Positions 23,464-33,893 of a stretch of 64,000 nt of DNA are shown here, piece by piece. Source of the DNA: Bigelowiella natans CCMP2755 (lineage: Eukaryota; Cercozoa; Chlorarachniophyceae); contig ADNK01001965.1 of NCBI GenBank assembly GCA_000320545.1, positions 57,501-121,500 on the forward strand, in the 5' to 3' direction. The notes under the pieces were generated by a model. It was not told the origin of the DNA. It was given only the letters and a program-made list of their open reading frames with translations, and ran no database searches. Position 1 is the stretch's first letter. Every line of letters begins with the position of its first letter. Both the position numbers and the translations under genes were made by a program.

Positions 23464-24861
23464 ATGGGGTCTGAAGATCGTAGCAACGAAGATAGCACTG
23501 TTGACCAGAAAGGCGGGGCCGGTTTCAGCGACCTTGAAGCGGAGCGAAACGCAAATGGAGGGGCCATCAGCTCCTACAAAAGCCAGCCAAGCGACAATAC
23601 CGGGCTTCACCCTCGGTTTCCCCAGCGAGCGGCCACTCAAGATAGGGACGGTGCCAAAGCTGCTGCTGCTCCTAACCAAAGCGAAAAGGCTGCGAAGGTT
23701 GAAAGATGGACCTTGCTCGTGGTTTTGAAATCGGTAAAGAATTCTTTTACGGAGTACATCTATGGTAGTTTGACTTCCGGATACTTAACCTGACCACAGA
23801 TGTTCTTCGTATCGCTTTACATCGGGTCTTCAATTGGTCTAATATTCTACAACAAATGGTTGCTGGCGGGAACTTTCCCTCACCCCGTGCTCCTTACTCT
23901 ATGGTAGACGATGGTTTAACATCCACTTTCTCTGTGCCACAGCTCGGTGGATCGTTAATACTTAACGAAGATCTTTGTCATGATTCGTTCAGGCACATGG
24001 TTATTGCCGTGGTTCTGACTCAAATTATGAAAGTCATTGGCCCATTACGGTACACGACAATGCTATCGAAGCAAGCAGTCTATATAACCTAATCTTTAAT
24101 TGTTATGAGCCACTGATATGTGCTCCTCGTGATATCACTAGGCCATTGGTCGTAAGCGAGACTTCTCTCACTGCCAAGCAGGTGATTCTCAGCACGATAT
24201 TGTTCCCTAATCCCTTTTTATACCTCCAAACTCTACTAACAGTATTTGTCTTCTGCTTTTGTATTACAACAACAACTACTACTACTACTACTGCTGCTGC
24301 TGCTACTCCCACCAGTATTTCCGCAACGTGTTTCCAATCGGCGTTCTCTTTTCGATATCTCTGAGTCTCGGCAACTGGGCCTATCTTTATCTCTCGGTAG
24401 TAGAAGAGTAGAAGTAGTAGTAGTAGTAGTAGTTGTAACTAGGACATGGGTGAGGCAGTTCTATAAAGAGACATTTCAAACGGCAGGCGATTGGGAAAAT
24501 AGGTTGAATGAGTGTGTGGGTGTACGTCAGCGGGAGAAGGCATTTGTAGTTGAATCGTGACATTGATGACGATGCAGATGATGATTATGGTGATGATGAT
24601 GATGATGATGATGATGAAGATGATGATGATCAGGTGGCGTTCATCCAGATGCTGAAAGCATCGCAGATCCTTGTGATGCTGTTCCTCTCCTTTGTCGCTG
24701 GCATCGTCAAGGTGAGTGAGCGAGCGCGTGTGTGAGTATGCGAGTGAGAGTCTCAGGGGATGGGAAAGAAGGAGAGTGCTCCAAGTTTCGTGAGTATTCG
24801 CTCTTAGCTCACGATTGCCCTACCAACCTACTTTCAAAAAAGAATCAGCTTCTTTTTCTTT

Positions 24862-24906
<45 letters not shown>

Positions 24907-25783
24907 CCCCCCCTTCTGTTTATAATTGCCCCGAGCATTCGTACTCCTCAACCCTGAAATGACCATTATCATCACCGTTTCCTCTCAATATGCTGCTATC
25001 GTTAGCCTTCGTGCGTGTTGGTGTTGATTGTCACGATGGTTGTGCTAGGAGGTAGTAGTAGTAGTAGTAGTAGTAGTAGTAATGATAGTAGTAGCTGCTA
25101 AATCTGAGGATGAGCTCAAGGAAAGATAAGGAACACACAGATGCTGCTTGTCTTCCAACCATATCATGGAAGAAGAGCAAGAATCATCAGTGGTTTCATC
25201 GTCATTAGTGCTAGTAGGCGTTGTTTCTAGACGAAATAAGTGAGCGATGTTCTGAATGCCTATCTCTACTTACCTGACGTGACAAAGTGAGAGTGAGGAT
25301 GATACAATCTCGCCATGGAAAATCATCCTTTAACCCTCACACAGCCATCATTATTTCAAATCATGCTTGGACTCTTCTGATGGAATCCCCCCCCCTCCCT
25401 CTTATGCTACTACAGTATGTGCGACGGTGGTAGGAGAGCTCAAGATTAACACAATAGGTGCGTGCGCGTCCAGACGGAAAATTTATGTGTTAGTCGTGCA
25501 TATGTTTCCAACCACACACACACATAAACATATAGATATTTATTCTGTCTAAATTCAAGAGAAAGCTGCAAACGCAAGCTTCCTCGTCCCATTGTATTCT
25601 TCCTCATCCTAAACAAATAGCAGTTGTAGTCATAGTAGCAGTGGTCGTTGATAACCATCTTTTATACAATGCATGTAATCCCATATATTAGGCATCATGC
25701 TCCAAGCAACAGCCATCCTCTCGGTAAAAATAATGATGGTGATGATAATTATGATGATGATGATGATGATGATGATGGTAATT

Positions 25784-25819
<36 letters not shown>

Positions 25820-25915
25820 AGAACGGTCATCCTGTTGACCCTGTGATCACAGCAAACGAAGCGTGGCGTTCCTTGTACACAATAAATAAAATATGATATC
25901 TAAATGTTCATATAG

Positions 25916-25951
<36 letters not shown>

Positions 25952-26266
25952 CGTGTGTAGAATATGCCTTGTTCTCATTCGCCGTAATTGCTCTTCACTA
26001 CTATTACTCAGGAGGGGGCCCGCTTGGTGTTGGTGAACCTCCTGCTCAGCTCCAACGGCATCAGACTCAAGCCGCTGCAGGTGATGAAAAAGCCGTTTTA
26101 GGCGGGGAAAAAGACGACCGGGAGAAGGGGCGGTGGTGGTGGTGCTGGTGGTAGTTAGTAGTGCTTGCCTAGGCTGATCATATGCTGCCGCCGCTACTGC
26201 TGCTCTGCTGCGCTGATTGGTTAGAGCTCTTCATCTCCCTTATCCAACATTTTCTGTCCTCCGGTT

Positions 26267-26304
<38 letters not shown>

Positions 26305-27195
26305 TCGTATTGCGCAGGCTCTCCACTACTTCGCTCCAGCATGCGCTGTCTGCTTGGCGGTGAGTGGAAACAGCGCATATAGTGATGAGCGTGCTGCTGA
26401 TGTTCCCGATGGTGATAATGATAATGATGATGATGATGATGATGTGTCGGTTTCTTTTTCCTCGATTGTACATGTCCCTGTTGCATCATAACCATCGTTA
26501 TTATGGTCGTCACTGACGCCGTTGTGGTTGTTGTATCTGTTGTTGTGTGGCTTCTGTCGCTGCGTAGGTGTACTGGGTTGCCTACGAATCGTGGCAGATG
26601 AAATGGGACGACATCTACAGGGTAGTTCTGTCTGGATGCATTGGAGAAGGAAGAAGAAGAAGAAGAAGAAGCGATATACGGATTTCGATCATGATGATAA
26701 TGATGATGATGAGAGTACGATAAAGTGGCTGAATGACCTTGAATCGTTTTCGTTGCTGTTTTGATTTGGTCTCATTCTTTTCTCTCCCCCCCTCTTTCAC
26801 CCTACTCTTCCCTCATTTCGCGCTGAAACAATAGACCGGCGCCTGGGTGCTGATAACGAACGGATTGATGAGTTTCCTTCTTAACTGCTCCTCTGTCCTC
26901 CTCATCAGTACGGCCCGCCAACAAAGAGACTATACAAACGCACTTATACAAACACACAACACACACACACACACACACACGCGCGCGCGCACGTCGCTTT
27001 GCACTGCCAATCTAACTCCTGTTATCACCATCAACTCAAAAAAATCATTGCTTCAGGCTATTCAAATGTGATGATCCTGGCACTTGCTGGAATTGTCAAG
27101 GTGAGATATAAAGAGATCATCCCCTCATAACAACAACCATCATCATCATCTTCATCACCATCATCATCTTCATCATAATCACCATTGTGTAATAA

Positions 27196-27231
<36 letters not shown>

Positions 27232-28958
27232 ATTACGTCTCCCTATCACCATTCTGATTACCTAGGACGTCTTGATTGTGATCGGCTCCTGTTTCGTTTT
27301 TGCTACCGTTATTACGAATCTGCAGTACGTGGGGTAGTTGCCTCTCACCATCATCCCAGATGCCTTTTAATGGATTGCTTCCTTGTTTCCCTGTTGGTAT
27401 TGAGAAAACAGCGAACAAACTGATTTTTTGTTGTTTTCTCAAGGTACGTTGTGGCTCTGAGCGGCGTCTTTGCGTACAAGGTTCGTGCATGTGTGTGTGT
27501 GTGTGTGTGTGTGCGTGTGTGTGTGTGTGTGTGCCAGAATGCACAACTGCAACACTCCTCCACCTCCTCCTCCTTTTATTTCCTGTCTCAGACCTCTTTC
27601 TCATCCTCTTCTTTCTCTTACTCCATGTTTTGTCCCAATTATACTTGTCTTCGCAGCTGTACACCTCGGCGGCATTGCGGGTATTACAATAGTAGTGGTA
27701 GTAGTAGAGGTAGCAGCAGCAGTAGTAGTAGTATTCGTAGCAACAAGACACCGCTAATTTAAATTATCTCTGCTTAAGTCTCAACGCACATGATTATGGT
27801 CGTTCTTCTCTGCGTCTAGTACACACTTTGATCACTGCCTCTCCTTGCAATAAAATCATGCACCTTGGCCATATTACTAACTCCATCATTTCTCCCGACC
27901 GACAGCTTGCCTTCATGGACCTCTTTGAGAGCGCCCGTGGCCTGTGCTGCCACCCATCGTCTCAACCGCAGCGAAAGAGCCCGGTATTACAGTGGCTCTT
28001 TGTGCAGAGGGAGGGGTTGGGAGCAGAAGAGGAGGAATTGATGAGGATGATGATGAGAATGATGATGACAATGTGCATTCCTGCACGGTCAATGTGGTAG
28101 TATACACGCAGCCCCCAGATAGACAACGAGCAGCGGCTTCAGTTCTCTTCTATTGTTGTCGGCTTTGTGTGCGGAGAATGATTTTCTCGCTGTCGTTACA
28201 GTGAATAGAATCACGCCCCCCCCCGCTCCTACTCCTCATCCTCCTCCACATCATCATCATCATCATCATCACCGTATCTTTCTCAGGAGTCTGCAAAGCG
28301 TCTTTTGGACGATAGCGAACAAGACGAAGCTGTAGAACAAGGTATCGAAATGGCTATCGAAAGGAGAAAGAGGCATTTTCGTCATGCGAGCCCCACTATA
28401 TTAATATGCGCATGGACCTCGGTCTTTGAGAGACGGTTGCTGGAGTGGAGGCGAGGACGATAATGCTGACTGTGACAATGATGATGATGGATGATGATGG
28501 ATGATAATTGACACACTTGCAGCTTCTACGTTCTATTAACTACCCACCTGAGCGTGCTGTGGTGTCGTCCAACAGGTGGTAACGGAGCATCGGTGTTATC
28601 GAAGGAGGAGCTCTTCCAGGCTGAGAAGATTGCTGCTGGTAGCGACCCGCGTGCATTTATGATGACGATGATGTTGTTGTTCTTGTTGATGATGATGATG
28701 ATGATGGCATGGCCTTTCAATTTTCCACTGGAGACTGCGCAATGTGTGAGTGAAGGCAAAATTGCGCGTGTTGCGCCAACGATACCGCTCTGGAACACTG
28801 GCGATGCATACGCAACAAATGTGATGCGCATTTTTGAGCACGAACACCAACAATGCTTGCAAGTCTTCGGAGGATATCGATTGAGCTCTAATTTGGTTTT
28901 GATGTTCCACATCGTAGCTGCTTCAATCAAGCATTCGTCTGCTGTTCCACCCTCTTAA
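23464..28958 (+). CDS. Triose-phosphate-translocator-family (SLC35/DMT) membrane carrier
   Basis: Exons placed with consistent phase: 23464-23733, 23800-23903, 23993-24049, 24142-24181, 24316-24396, 24634-24711, one ending near 25450 (GELKINTIG), 26012-26080, 26318-26359, 26568-26621, 26835-26907, 27057-27100, 27266-27324, 27444-27480, 27906-27983, 28287-28341 and one from 28576. After a soluble N-terminus of about 90 residues come the motifs of this family: MFFVSLYIGSSIGLIFYNKW, FPHPVLLTLWHM, NVFPIGVLFSISLSLGNWAY, VAFIQMLKASQ, EGARLVLVNLLL, LHYFAPACAVCLA and FLLNCSSVLLI. These carriers exchange sugar phosphates, phosphoenolpyruvate or nucleotide sugars across organelle membranes. One or two helices around 25.0-25.9 kb were not placed. 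The C-terminus is uncertain: an exon at 27657-27692 would instead give an early stop (LYTSAALRVLQ). Confidence 0.85.
25735..25817 (+). repeat. (GAT)n trinucleotide tract in the TPT-carrier gene
   Basis: Near-continuous GAT repeats with GGTAATTAT interruptions. One of many GAT/ATC tracts in introns of this gene (also 24586-24630 and 26417-26444). Confidence 0.95.
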
Positions 28959-30104
28959 ATCTCCCAGAAGAAAATGCACAATGTACATGAGCTCGTTGCT
29001 GCTGTATTCGCTTACACTAGCACCAATGAAAGCGTGCTCTGCAAAGATTAGCTAAAAATTAGGTACGGTTCGATGTTTTTCCTGCTTAATATTGCACCAA
29101 ATTAGCTTTTTCAATGACTTCATTTCAAACCATTATAAAGTAAATGTTCATTAAGAACACACTCAAACAGTGCACATGAATGTTCGTGCATGGCCGATGC
29201 ACGAATTTTCAATTGTAATGAGGGCACATGTAGCAATGTTGTTACTTAACCGCATACGTAACATAGTTGCTAAGCTGTACTCAATGACACACATAATAAC
29301 CTCCAATTCAGCATGTGTCATGCACCTATATACGCATAATGCGACCATAATATACATGACACGTGCTGCTACTTGCATGCGTGATGCGTCCCTCATTAGT
29401 TTGCATGAACTTTGCAAGAGTATATATAAAGAGCACGTGTGCGACCCGCGTGGCCGATCGAGTTGAACAACGGGCAACTACACATGCGCCAAGCATGCAT
29501 GACAATAATGCGCAAAATATGATGTGTGAATCGTGTACAATAATTTTATGGATAGCATGTAAAACCCAAGAAATCCTAGGAAATCCTCCGGTTTGCCGGG
29601 AATTATGATATAAATAGTAAGACACGATGTGCAACAGTCCGTGCTGCATCTAACACTCAATACTTGCTCCCTTTTTTCGCCCATTCTCTAGGAACTTTCC
29701 TTTGGAAAGAGTTTTCACGCCTACATATACGAGATAGAACAAGGTGAGTGAAGCAAAAAAATGAGACAATCAACCTTAGATTTGGGCAATGATCTCAGAT
29801 ATAGAGACGCACACGGAAAGCAAGGGTATAAGCTAGGCAAAACGGAATGATTATGCGAAGTTTATTGTTCGTTTTTGCACGAAAAGAAACCAGGTTGAAT
29901 CTACAGCACCTTCAAATGTGTTTGCCTTCGTCGGAACCACAGCGAAGGCAGAAATCTACCCGTATTCCCGTACAACATTTGGACCAATATGAACGTTTTG
30001 CCAATTGGAGCATTAAACAGTGAGGCGACCTTCAGTTTCTCGAGAACATGTTTTTCCTTCGTCTCCAGTTTGTGCACACCATTGTCGTTATCAAGATAAT
30101 ATAC
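28959..30104. other. Spacer with two unassigned plus-strand exon candidates
   Basis: From 28.96 to 29.68 kb the DNA is TGCATG/CACATG-rich with no gene. Two exon-like segments follow. At 29691-29742 a good acceptor and GTGAGT donor flank ELSFGKSFHAYIYEIEQ. At about 29894-29990, after a CCAG acceptor, is a frame containing VFAFVGTTAKAEIYPYSR. They may be late exons of the carrier gene or part of a separate gene. A minus-strand reading of the second segment (VDFCLRCGSDEGKHI-stop) could instead be the last exon of the gene starting at 30710. Confidence 0.25.
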
Positions 30105-30710
30105 CTAAAATTTAGACAGTTGCTCCGAGCCTCACAGGTGGTGATGAAAGGACCAAATTTTACATCTGCATTCTCTTGGAACATTTCAAGCTCCCCTTTG
30201 TATTCCTTAGCTGTTTTCAAATACTGTGTGAATCCTGATTGTAGAATAAGGTTTCTTACGAGATTGATACTGATGTGTGTGTGTGATAAAGCGAATGTTG
30301 CTGGGAGTGAGACTTGGATTTATATGTTCAAATAAGTGGCACCTTCGTAGTATCTCCGAATATTCGTTGCTTGAATTTCTCCTGAAAATCACCCCCAGGA
30401 TTATGTCCAAAGCCGTCTTCATGATGTAAAACCTTACGAATGATCTCCGTCCTCCCTCCATATCTTTTGTACTTGAAGCCTGGCACAGATTTGTTTGGCT
30501 TGAAGAACGCCAGGATTTCCTCCTTGAACTCCCCATTCTTCTTTGTCCACTACACACACAGAAACAAACTGTGAAAACAGCAGCTTTGATGAGAACAAAG
30601 CGCGGCCTCAAGCATCCACACGCAACCTGCTCGAACAGCTGTCCGTGACTTGCGTCGGAAAAGGTGAGGTAGCATCCATCAGGGAGCTCCTGCTTGGAAT
30701 CGCCCGACAT
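30105..30710 (-). CDS. Conserved-looking protein of unknown function, 3' end unresolved
   Basis: Three phase-consistent exons, 30710-30627, 30549-30343 and 30223-30105, begin at an ATG with MSGDSKQELPDGCYLTF. They continue with a Lys-rich stretch (GEFKEEILAFFKPNKSVPGF, then YGGRTEIIRKVLHHEDGF), then KTAKEYKGELEMFQENADVK and KFGPFITTCEARSNC. The composition and splice agreement look like a real protein, but I recognise no family. The final exon is not settled; one possibility ends near 29900. The start is 101 bases from a TGTCGCA element at 30811, in the spacer shared with the divergent EamA transporter. Confidence 0.6.
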
Positions 30711-30963
30711 GTTCTATTAGTCTCCCTCGCTGACGGGCTGACGGGGCTTTGAGGAATCGGCGACAAAAGCGAGGACATGGCGTTTTAGTTCCAAAAACCC
30801 TGAATTTCGTTGTCGCAACGCCAGAATCCTGGACGACTAGATCCCATTTATGCATTTATGTCCCGGAACGCCCAAAGGGAGAGTCTCCAGTGAAGAACTG
30901 ACACGTGTGGCACGTTTCCCCCCCCCCCCCCCCACAAGGGGCTCTCGCAATAATCCCGTTGGT
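30711..30963. promoter_or_regulatory. Shared divergent promoter with TGTCGCA element
   Basis: The 253-base head-to-head spacer holds TGTCGCA at 30811-30817, a one-mismatch copy GGCGACA near 30758 and a long poly-C run at about 30920-30934. The element lies 101 and 147 bases from the two inferred start codons. Confidence 0.5.
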
Positions 30964-31961
30964 ATGAGCCATCGTGCCGCCACGCGGGGAGCTAATGAGG
31001 ATGGGACGATCGAACTGAGATGTTTAGACAACAGTGACGCTGACAGAACGCATCCCACTGCACATGAGCAATCTAACAGTGATGCAAAGCAAGACCGTCG
31101 CGGGCTAATCCTTGTTCTTTTAGGGTAGCAGTAACCCATTCTGAACAAATAAATCGTTGACAGGTATTGATATATACTCAGGACATGTTCATTCACGTGC
31201 GTAGCAGCCCTGAGCAGTGCGATGACGCGCCATTTCGCCGCCGTTGAAATACAGTTGATTCGGTATCTTGGGCTCATGGTGCTTTCTATGGCTGCTTTAA
31301 GGTGCTGTCGCATTCCAGGTGTGTGGAGACCTTTTCCATTCCCCAAATATTTCGATATTATGCGACTCTCACTGATTACCTTCGGACTCAGGAGGAGTGC
31401 TAGGCCCAAGATCCACCCGAGGGTTGGTACTTCTACGAAGCGTGCTGTACTCCGCACACACGATGTTCATGCTGGAGGCCTTTGTTCGACTGCGCTTCGA
31501 CGAAGCCACCGCAATTTTGTTTTCTTTTCCAGTATGGACAATGATATTTAGCTACTTCGTGCTCAATGAGCGAATCAGTGTTTGCTGGGTCTTATCAGCC
31601 ACGGCCATTGTCTCGGCGCTATTGTTGATAGTGAAGCCGAACAAGCAGCAGTATCAGCGCTTGTACGGGTTTCTAATGGCATTTTTGGGCTCCATCTCCT
31701 TTTCTCTCCAAGTGGTGTGTGTCAAATACACGGGACCCGTAGTGCACTGGTGCCAGTTTGAGTTTCTGTCAGGGTATGAATACATAATGCTACGTTTTTT
31801 GATAATACCTGGGCAGTCTGTTGGCTGGTATTGGCAACCTGGAAAAGAGAGCAACTGTGCATGATATCCAATGAGCGAACATGATTGTGGTGGTGTACTC
31901 GATGGTGATTCGATGCCATCGATCATGGTGATGCTGAAAAAGATCGATATTTATGACGACA

Positions 31962-31996
<35 letters not shown>

Positions 31997-32759
31997 AGTA
32001 GTGAAGGATCCACAAAGGAGGTATTACACTCAGGCTTGTGTGTACTTGCGTCTTGTGTCCAATTGTGGCACTTGGGATCTATCTGAAAGCGTCCCCGAGC
32101 GAATTCGAGATGCGGCAAATCTGGGTTACTCCGAGTGGTCTGGACGTCCTGAAATTCGTCGCTTTAGGTTTGGGCGTGTTCACCTCTCTTGGATTGATAA
32201 CTAGGGGGATACAGCTGTCAAATGTGGTCCTAGCAACCATGTGCATGTATCTAGAACTCCCTCTCACATTTCTCTTCCAAACGCTGTTTTTCAGTGACAA
32301 CGAGAACAACCAGGTAGTAGAACCCGCCCCGCGATTTGATATAATGCTCCTTATCCGTACCGCTAGAATATAATAATTCAAACATGTCAGGATCTAATGG
32401 ATTGGATCGGTATGGTGGTAATTGTGGTCTCCGTGATCACAAACATGACTGTTGAAAGTCTCATTTCCCCGGGAAATCCAATACGTCAGCCCTTCTCTCC
32501 CCAAATCTTACTTTCGTTGGCGACTCGCGCTTTGGCATCTCCATGTGAAAATGTTCGTTTTTGCTGCTATGGCGAATCCAATTCAGCTGATAACAGCATT
32601 GGAGGGTGTGTTTCAGTTGATGAGTCTGAGCTGAAGCAGCAGGAAGACAATCCTGATGATACTGACGATGTGGAAGGGGAGAGATTTGAGTTAAGTAATA
32701 AAAAGGGGTTAGCATTGTCCCTGCAAGATCGGGACAACGACAATGAGCCACTTTTGTAA
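30964..32759 (+). CDS. EamA/DMT-superfamily transporter (SLC35G-like)
   Basis: The start ATG (MSHRAATRGANEDG) opens a polar N-terminus. Helices follow in several exons: HFAAVEIQLIRYLGLMVLSM at about 31240, then RGLVLLRSVLYSAHTMFM with DEATAILFSFPVWTMIFSYF and FVLNERISVCWVL (about 31410-31600), and GFLMAFLGSISFSLQVVCVK. A donor after FEFLSG joins an exon near 32035 (LVCTCVLCPIVALGIYL), continuing to LGLGVFTSLGLITRGIQLSN and LPLTFLFQTLFFSDNENNQ. The last exon (about 32392-32759) carries the final helix and an acidic tail ending NEPLL-stop. These are drug/metabolite exporters of the two-EamA fold; the substrate is unknown. The splice pattern between 31.1 and 31.4 kb did not resolve cleanly, so the second helix is approximate. 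Confidence 0.8.
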
Positions 32760-33893
32760 ATTGTGCGCGACGTGGAAATGTTCACACAACAAGACCTGTT
32801 GCCTTTGGGTTTTCACTACGCCAGCTAATCTTTCACAACAGCGAAGTGCAAGAAAGCGGTATGGAAGCGGTGATGATGTTTGTAGCGAGAAGCAGCTCGT
32901 GATTGTGGTTGCAGCGGTCGCAGCAGCAGCAGCAGATGTAGCAGTCGTCGTCTTCGTGACAGTGGTGAGTGGTGAGCAATGAAGCAGCGATGATGTCGTC
33001 AGCAAATTGTGAGCCAACATTCAACGCGTGCACGGAAAGTTTCAATTAATGCCTTGCACGAGCATGCAATGGTCATTGAATTTCACACAGCGTCAGTGCT
33101 TTGTCAATGATCTTGCAAACAACATCTTCACCTCGCCATTTTGGTCAACAAAGTCACGGAAGCACAACACCGGGCTTCACTCATTTCATTGATCTGCGAA
33201 CGAAAAGGCATGGCAACAGAGCAAATGCGGTCCAAGCGAGCGAGGCCCGCACGCGAACATTGTGCGAGCAAGGAGAGGAGAAGTGTGGAAGGAAGGATGA
33301 GGGCTGGTCGCACAATGCAAAGCAGTTTCAGATGTGGACATTGTGGACCATCATGGACTTGGTCATTGCGTGTGTCACACGTGTTGGCCCAAGGTGAATC
33401 AATGATTTTTGTGACTGTCCATTCAAGCATTTGAAATTCGCAACCATGCGCATTCTTGAGCGAAGAAGAAGAGGTGTTTCTGGCAACATTTGTGAACATG
33501 AAAACTGCATCACGCACTGAGTGCGCTGCACGATTGCACAAACAAAGTGATTCCCACTGAGTGAACACATGCATGGGTGAAGCTATTCCTCAGGAGCAGC
33601 TGAGAGGATCATGAGTCACGCCAACTCATCCGTGACCTCTCCAATCAACAATTGTGAAGCCTCCCTGGAACATGAAACAAGCAGTTCCAGATTGAAACAA
33701 TCACAGGTTGCGCTGACTGCTATTGCGTTAGAGTCGTCTCCGTTTTTGCATGTCGCAGAGACCACATCGCCTGAGTTTATAGGCCGTTTTTTTTTCCAGA
33801 AAACCACATGGGCTGTGCTCCCAGAAAAATGCACACACAAAACACAACCACCACACCCCTGCTCTCACGCCCCTCTTCGCTGGGGGGATTTCG
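32760..33893. other. Spacer; TpG/CpA-rich, then COQ4 promoter
   Basis: No gene is supported here. The DNA from 32.99 to 33.60 kb is rich in TGTGCG, CATTG and ACACATG words. TGTCGCA at 33751-33757 lies 137 bases upstream of the COQ4 start codon and is the likely promoter element. Confidence 0.45.

Noticed and set aside
27657-27692. Short terminal exon LYTSAALRVLQ-stop for the TPT carrier
   Set aside because: Possible, but downstream exons at 27906, 28287 and 28576 splice in perfect phase, so it was kept only as an alternative.
31306-31312. TGTCGCA as a promoter element
   Set aside because: It lies inside the EamA transporter gene, like the copies at 8283, 38562 and 50593 that fall in coding DNA.
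32990-33600. Degenerate transposon in a TpG-rich spacer
   Set aside because: No reverse transcriptase, integrase or transposase fragments, terminal repeats or target duplications could be seen.
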